From contig DISR01000064.1 in the NCBI GenBank assembly GCA_002421825.1, forward strand, positions 1,633 to 10,375: DNA of 8,743 nt. The letters run 5' to 3'. The notes beneath the pieces are model-generated. The model was not told the origin of the DNA and did no database searches. It saw nothing but the letters and a program-made list of their open reading frames with translations. Position 1 is the first letter of the stretch; every line of letters begins with the position of its first letter. Shown piece after piece: positions 5,848 through 8,743 of this stretch. The position numbers and the translations under genes were made by a program. This DNA comes from Thiobacillus sp. UBA6205 (lineage in GTDB: Bacteria; Pseudomonadota; Gammaproteobacteria; Burkholderiales; Thiobacillaceae).

Positions 5848-6611
5848 ACCACAATCTTGCCAGGCACTGCTGGCTGCCCGCGCTGATCTTTCCGATTGCG
5901 GCGTGGGCGGCCGAGGGCGCGCCTGTCCAGCAGGCGTCTCCCCCAACCCAGGTTCAGCCTGCCGCTCAGGGTACCGTCGATGCGCCGGTCGCTTCGCCGC
6001 AGGGTGGAGCGGCATATGGACTGCTCAAGGATATCGAGGTCTTGAAGGCCGAGGTTGCGCGCCTGCGCGGGCAGAACGAAATGCTGGAACACAAGCTCGA
6101 ATCGCTGAGCAAGCGGCAGAGCGATTTATATCTCGACCTCGACAAACGTGTGGAAGACCTGCGCAAACAGGCCAGGGACACAGCCCAGAGCGGCGCACAG
6201 CCCGTTGCGGCGGGCACGGCGGCGAAGGACGACCCCATGGCCGAATCCAGGGCCTACGAAGGCGCACTCGAACAGTTCAAGGCGGGCAGCTACGACAAGG
6301 CCATTGCCGGCTTTGCCGATTTTCTCAAGGCCTATCCGAACAGCACGCTGGCCGCCAATGCGCAGTACTGGACCGGCTACGCCTACTATGTGCTCAAGGA
6401 CTACAAGAATGCCATCGAGCAGCAGACCAGGCTGGTAAATGCCTACCCGCAAAACCCCAAGGTGCCCGACGCGCTGCTCAACATCGCCAGTTGCCAGATG
6501 GAGCTGAAGGACAACGCTGCGGCCCAAAAAGGCTTCCAGGACATTGTCGCCAAATATCCCGGCACAAATGCGGCGCTCATCGCGGCGAAGCGCCTCGAAC
6601 TGCTCAAATAA
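5844..6611 (+). CDS. cpoB: CpoB (YbgF), periplasmic coiled-coil/TPR protein of the Tol-Pal system
   Basis: 255 residues, starting at an ATG overlapping the pal stop. A Sec signal peptide (about 1-22, cleavage likely after AAWA) is followed by a Pro/Gln-rich spacer to about 55. A coiled coil follows at about 58-112 (LLKDIEVLKAEVARLRGQNE onward), the trimerisation region in the family. The C-terminal TPR domain (about 135-255) shows three repeats: AYEGALEQFKAGSYDKAIAG, AQYWTGYAYYVLKDYKNAIE and ALLNIASCQMELKDNAAAQK, each followed by an F/L-x-x-x-AYP-type turn. In E. coli CpoB binds TolA and links outer-membrane constriction to PBP1B-LpoB wall synthesis. The same role is inferred here from position and domains. 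The stop TAA is followed by queE after 14 bp. Confidence 0.95.
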   Translation: MNHNLARHCWLPALIFPIAAWAAEGAPVQQASPPTQVQPAAQGTVDAPVASPQGGAAYGLLKDIEVLKAEVARLRGQNEMLEHKLESLSKRQSDLYLDLDKRVEDLRKQARDTAQSGAQPVAAGTAAKDDPMAESRAYEGALEQFKAGSYDKAIAGFADFLKAYPNSTLAANAQYWTGYAYYVLKDYKNAIEQQTRLVNAYPQNPKVPDALLNIASCQMELKDNAAAQKGFQDIVAKYPGTNAALIAAKRLELLK

Positions 6612-6625
6612 TCTTGTTGAAGTAA

Positions 6626-7276
6626 TTGGATACACGGATCGAACTTCGCCTGACGGAGATATTTTTCTCCCTGCAGGGCGAGACCTCGCGCACCGGACTG
6701 CCCACGGTGTTCATCCGCCTGGCGGGCTGCCCGCTGCGCTGCGGCTGGTGCGACACCCCCTACAGCTTCACCGGCGGCGAAACCTGGAAAATCGCCGACA
6801 TCCTCGACAAGGTGGCAAGCTACGGTACGCCATACGTGACCGTAACGGGCGGCGAGCCGCTGGCGCAGAAGCATTGCCTGGTGCTGCTCGAGGCCCTGTG
6901 CGACGCCGGCTACGACGTGTCGCTGGAAACCAGCGGCGCGCTCGACGTTGCGGGGGTGGACCCGCGCGTGTCGCGCATCATGGACATCAAGCCGCCGGCT
7001 TCCGGTGAGTCCGACCGCAACCACTGGGAAAACCTTTCCGTGCTCAACCGCAACGACGAGATCAAGTTCGTGCTGGCCGACCGCGAGGACTACGAATGGT
7101 CGCTGGCGGTGATGCGGCGCGACGATTTCCCGCGCGAGGTGCCGGTGCTGTTCTCGCCCGTGCACGGCAAGCTCGACGCGCGCGTGCTGGCCGAATGGAT
7201 GCTGGCGGACAAGGCCGCTGCGCGCCTGCAGATCCAGCTGCACAAGCATCTGTGGGGCGAGGAACGAGCCCGATGA
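6626..7276 (+). CDS. queE: 7-carboxy-7-deazaguanine synthase QueE (radical SAM)
   Basis: 216 residues. QueE converts 6-carboxy-tetrahydropterin to 7-carboxy-7-deazaguanine, the step before QueC on the way to preQ0 and queuosine in tRNA. The radical-SAM cluster motif C-x3-C-x2-C is at C35, C39 and C42 (CPLRCGWC), preceded by EIFFSLQGETSRTGLPTVFI. The SAM-binding GGEP stands at 75-78, then LETSG (100-104) and MDIKPP (119-124). The start is the TTG at 6626: an in-frame TAA (6623-6625) directly precedes it and no ATG stands near. The only nearby purine tract (GAAG, 6619-6622) is too close, so initiation is probably weak. The C-terminus GEERAR lies in the first unit of a tandem repeat. The stop overlaps an ATG (ATGA). 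Confidence 0.96.
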   Translation: MDTRIELRLTEIFFSLQGETSRTGLPTVFIRLAGCPLRCGWCDTPYSFTGGETWKIADILDKVASYGTPYVTVTGGEPLAQKHCLVLLEALCDAGYDVSLETSGALDVAGVDPRVSRIMDIKPPASGESDRNHWENLSVLNRNDEIKFVLADREDYEWSLAVMRRDDFPREVPVLFSPVHGKLDARVLAEWMLADKAAARLQIQLHKHLWGEERAR

Positions 7277-7340
7277 GGCACGGCGGCGAGGCGAGGAGCC
7301 GGATTAAGCACGGCGGCGAGGAACGCGCGCGGTGAAGCGC
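7256..7340 (+). repeat. Three imperfect tandem repeats across the queE-queC junction
   Basis: Units begin with GGCGAGG at 7256, 7285 and 7315, a spacing of 29 and 30 bp. Unit 1 contains the queE stop and unit 3 the queC GTG start. Units 1 and 2 agree at about 24 of 30 aligned positions, sharing the tail GCACGGC. Units 1 and 3 share GGCGAGGAACG and both encode Gly-Glu-Glu-Arg-Ala-Arg-stop. This looks like serial duplication of the end of queE, with later divergence. Confidence 0.75.
7273..7335 (+). other. 20-codon bridging mini-ORF between queE and queC
   Basis: ATG 7273-7275 overlaps the queE stop TGA 7274-7276. The frame runs 20 codons (MRHGGEARSR ... HGGEERAR) to TGA 7333-7335, which overlaps queC's GTG 7332-7334. 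It ends in the same GEERAR residues as QueE because it is made of duplicated queE 3' sequence. It probably serves, if at all, to carry ribosomes from queE to queC; a functional peptide is unlikely. The frame is observed; its use is inferred. Confidence 0.4.
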
Positions 7341-8036
7341 GCTGCCGACAAGGTCGCGCCAAGGCGTGCGGTCGTGCTGCTGTCCGGCGGCCTCGATTCG
7401 GCGACCACGCTGGCCGTGGCGCATTCCCGTGGCTATGCCTGCCATGCGCTGTCGTTCGACTACGGCCAGCGCCATGTGGCCGAGCTGGATGCGGCCAGCC
7501 GCCTGGCAAGCTCCCTGGGCGCGGTCGAGCATCGTGTCGTGCGCCTGGATATTGGCCAACTGGGCGGCTCCGCGCTGACCGATTCCGCCATCGCCGTGCC
7601 CGAGGCCCCCACCGAGGGCATCCCGGTCACCTATGTGCCGGCGCGCAATACCGTGATGCTGGCCTATGCGCTGGCCTGGGCCGAGGTGCTGGGCGCGAAC
7701 GACATCTTCATCGGCGTGAACGCCGTGGACTACTCGGGCTATCCCGACTGCCGCCCCGAGTTCATCGATGCCTTCGAAAAACTGGCCAACCTGGCGACCA
7801 GGGCCGGGGTGGAGCAGGGCAATTTCCATATGCACGCCCCGCTGATCAGCCTGAGCAAGGCGGAAATCATCCGGCTCGGTACCGGCCTGGGCGTGGACTA
7901 CGGCCAGACCGTGTCCTGCTACCAGGCCAGCGCCGAAGGCCTGGCCTGCGGGCGCTGCGATTCCTGCCGCCTGCGGCGCGAAGGCTTCCTCGGCGCGGGC
8001 ATCCCCGATCCTACGCGCTACGCGCGCAAAGCCTGA
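7332..8036 (+). CDS. queC: 7-cyano-7-deazaguanine (preQ0) synthase QueC
   Basis: 234 residues, normal for QueC. It uses ATP and ammonia to turn 7-carboxy-7-deazaguanine into preQ0 in the cytoplasm, acting directly after QueE. The N-terminal PP-loop SGGLDS is at 18-23, followed by LSFDYGQRH (40-48), TYVPARNTVML (100-110), GVNAVDYSGYPDCRPEF (128-144) and the zinc site Cys196, Cys206, Cys209, Cys212 (CYQASAEGLACGRCDSC), all intact. Start GTG 7332 overlaps the stop of the bridging mini-ORF (GTGA). No better start lies between it and the PP-loop, and no strong Shine-Dalgarno sequence precedes it, which fits translational coupling. Its stop at 8034-8036 closes the run of closely spaced genes. Confidence 0.97.
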   Translation: MKRAADKVAPRRAVVLLSGGLDSATTLAVAHSRGYACHALSFDYGQRHVAELDAASRLASSLGAVEHRVVRLDIGQLGGSALTDSAIAVPEAPTEGIPVTYVPARNTVMLAYALAWAEVLGANDIFIGVNAVDYSGYPDCRPEFIDAFEKLANLATRAGVEQGNFHMHAPLISLSKAEIIRLGTGLGVDYGQTVSCYQASAEGLACGRCDSCRLRREGFLGAGIPDPTRYARKA

Positions 8037-8038
8037 GC

Positions 8039-8075
8039 GGCCGGCGACCGGTCAGGGCTTTGCCAACGGCCGGCT
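8039..8075 (+). terminator. Weak stem-loop after queC
   Basis: GCCGGC at 8040-8045 can pair with GCCGGC at 8069-8074 (plus a G-T wobble at 8039/8075) around a 23-nt loop that itself holds the palindrome GACCGGTC (8046-8053). No T run follows, so this is at best a Rho-aided or incomplete end to the queC transcript. Confidence 0.25.
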
Positions 8076-8170
8076 ATGGTATTTAATGTCCAGTTGGTGT
8101 TCGGGATGAAACCATTAGAATCCGGCTTTTTACGGGCATAGCCGCGGCTGCGGCCACATTCAATACCATA
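8075..8170. repeat. Spaced 9-bp inverted repeat in the YeeE/YedE leader
   Basis: TATGGTATT (8075-8083) and AATACCATA (8162-8170) are perfectly complementary, 78 bp apart. They bracket the predicted promoter, and the right arm directly abuts the AGGAGG ribosome binding site. It may be an operator pair, an RNA stem in read-through transcripts, or chance. Confidence 0.4.
8094..8121 (+). promoter_or_regulatory. Probable sigma-70 promoter of the YeeE/YedE gene
   Basis: -35 TTGGTG (8094-8099, 3 of 6 matches), 16-bp spacer, -10 TAGAAT (8116-8121, 5 of 6 matches). Predicted transcription start is near 8128, giving a leader of about 60 nt with small GC-rich hairpins (GCCGC 8141-8145 with GCGGC 8150-8154; alternatively CGGCT 8123-8127 with AGCCG 8140-8144). 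The position, between a convergence of operon end and new gene, fits an independent transcription unit. Confidence 0.55.
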
Positions 8171-8176
8171 AGGAGG
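8171..8176 (+). promoter_or_regulatory. Consensus ribosome binding site of the YeeE/YedE gene
   Basis: AGGAGG (8171-8176), a full Shine-Dalgarno match, followed by a second purine run (AGAG), 11 bp before ATG 8188. It is the strongest ribosome binding site in the window and fixes the start of this gene. Confidence 0.8.
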
Positions 8177-8187
8177 AGAGACAACAA

Positions 8188-8743
8188 ATGACCTATCAAG
8201 ACTTTGCCGGCGCGCAATCGTTTTTCCTGTGGTCGACCTTCGCCATCGCCCTGATCATGGGCGCGGTGGTCAACAAGACCAATTTCTGCACCATGGGCGC
8301 GGTCTCCGACTGGGTCAACATGGGCGACACCGGGCGCCTGCGCGCCTGGATATTCGCCATCGCCATCGGCGTGCTGGGCGTGATGGGGCTGGAAGCGGCC
8401 GGCATGATCAACGTCACCAGCACCTTCCCGCCCTACCGCCAGACCAACCTGGTCTGGCTCGAGAACGTGCTCGGCGGCGTGCTGTTCGGCATCGGCATGA
8501 CGCTTGCCTCGGGCTGCGGCAACAAGACCCTGATCCGCATCGGCGGCGGCAACATCAAGTCCGTCATGGTGCTGCTGGTCATCGCCGTGATCGCCTACTA
8601 CATGATCAATCCCTTCCCGGACAGCGACAAGACGCTGTATTCGGTGCTGTTCTATCCCTGGACCAGCCCGGCCTCGGTTGCCCTTGCCACCAATCAGGAC
8701 CTCGGCGCCATGCTGTTTGGCGAGAACGCCGCCAACGGCCGCA
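8188..8743 (+). CDS. YeeE/YedE-family sulfur-compound transporter, N-terminal part (3' truncated by window edge)
   Basis: The frame is open from ATG 8188 to the window edge, 185 residues so far, so it has no stop here. It is an integral membrane protein with helices at about 13-30, 52-72, 91-110 and 124-141. Two family motifs are visible: VVNKTNFCTMGAVSDWVNMG (28-47, Cys34) and GGVLFGIGMTLASGCGNKTL (96-115, Cys110). Such spaced Cys residues in short re-entrant helices mark the YeeE/YedE (Sulf_transp) family. Its characterised members carry thiosulfate, relaying it along conserved cysteines. The substrate here is not proven; thiosulfate or another sulfur species is inferred from the family. 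It has its own probable promoter and a consensus ribosome binding site, so it is likely a separate unit from queC. Further conserved Cys residues would be expected beyond the window. Confidence 0.88.
   Translation, partial: MTYQDFAGAQSFFLWSTFAIALIMGAVVNKTNFCTMGAVSDWVNMGDTGRLRAWIFAIAIGVLGVMGLEAAGMINVTSTFPPYRQTNLVWLENVLGGVLFGIGMTLASGCGNKTLIRIGGGNIKSVMVLLVIAVIAYYMINPFPDSDKTLYSVLFYPWTSPASVALATNQDLGAMLFGENAANGR

Overview
The window is a GC-rich, densely packed stretch of proteobacterial chromosome with every gene on the + strand. It reads ruvA (3' end) - ruvB - ybgC - tolQ - tolR - tolA - tolB - pal - cpoB (ybgF) - queE - queC, followed by the 5' part of a YeeE/YedE-type sulfur transporter. The order ruvAB - ybgC-tolQRAB-pal-cpoB - queE-queC is typical of Beta- and Gammaproteobacteria. 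Protein style and the promoter with a TAGAAT -10 suggest a betaproteobacterium. The YeeE/YedE gene makes a sulfur-metabolising Nitrosomonadales-like organism plausible, but that is inference.

Region 1-1253 holds the Holliday-junction branch-migration genes ruvA and ruvB. Region 1357-6611 holds the Tol-Pal cell-envelope system. YbgC is a hot-dog thioesterase, TolQ and TolR form the inner-membrane proton-driven motor, TolA spans the periplasm, TolB is a periplasmic beta-propeller, Pal is the outer-membrane lipoprotein that grips peptidoglycan, and CpoB is a coiled-coil/TPR periplasmic partner. Region 6626-8036 holds queE and queC, two enzymes of preQ0/queuosine synthesis. Region 8037-8187 is a promoter-bearing leader, and 8188-8743 is the transporter gene, cut by the window edge.

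The genes themselves are ordinary housekeeping genes; no new multi-gene system is visible. The unusual material lies in the junctions. (1) A REP/MITE-like dyad element (about 1296-1387) sits between ruvB and ybgC and appears to have displaced the ybgC start. (2) The queE/queC junction carries three imperfect tandem copies of about 29-30 bp of the queE 3' end. (3) At both disturbed junctions a tiny reading frame starts with an ATG overlapping the upstream stop (ATGA) and ends with a TGA overlapping the downstream GTG start (GTGA). Stop-start overlap is thus kept across the inserted DNA. (4) A large imperfect hairpin (3694-3832) splits tolQRA from tolB. (5) Five of the ten genes whose start lies in the window and that belong to the ruvB-queC run use TTG or GTG starts.
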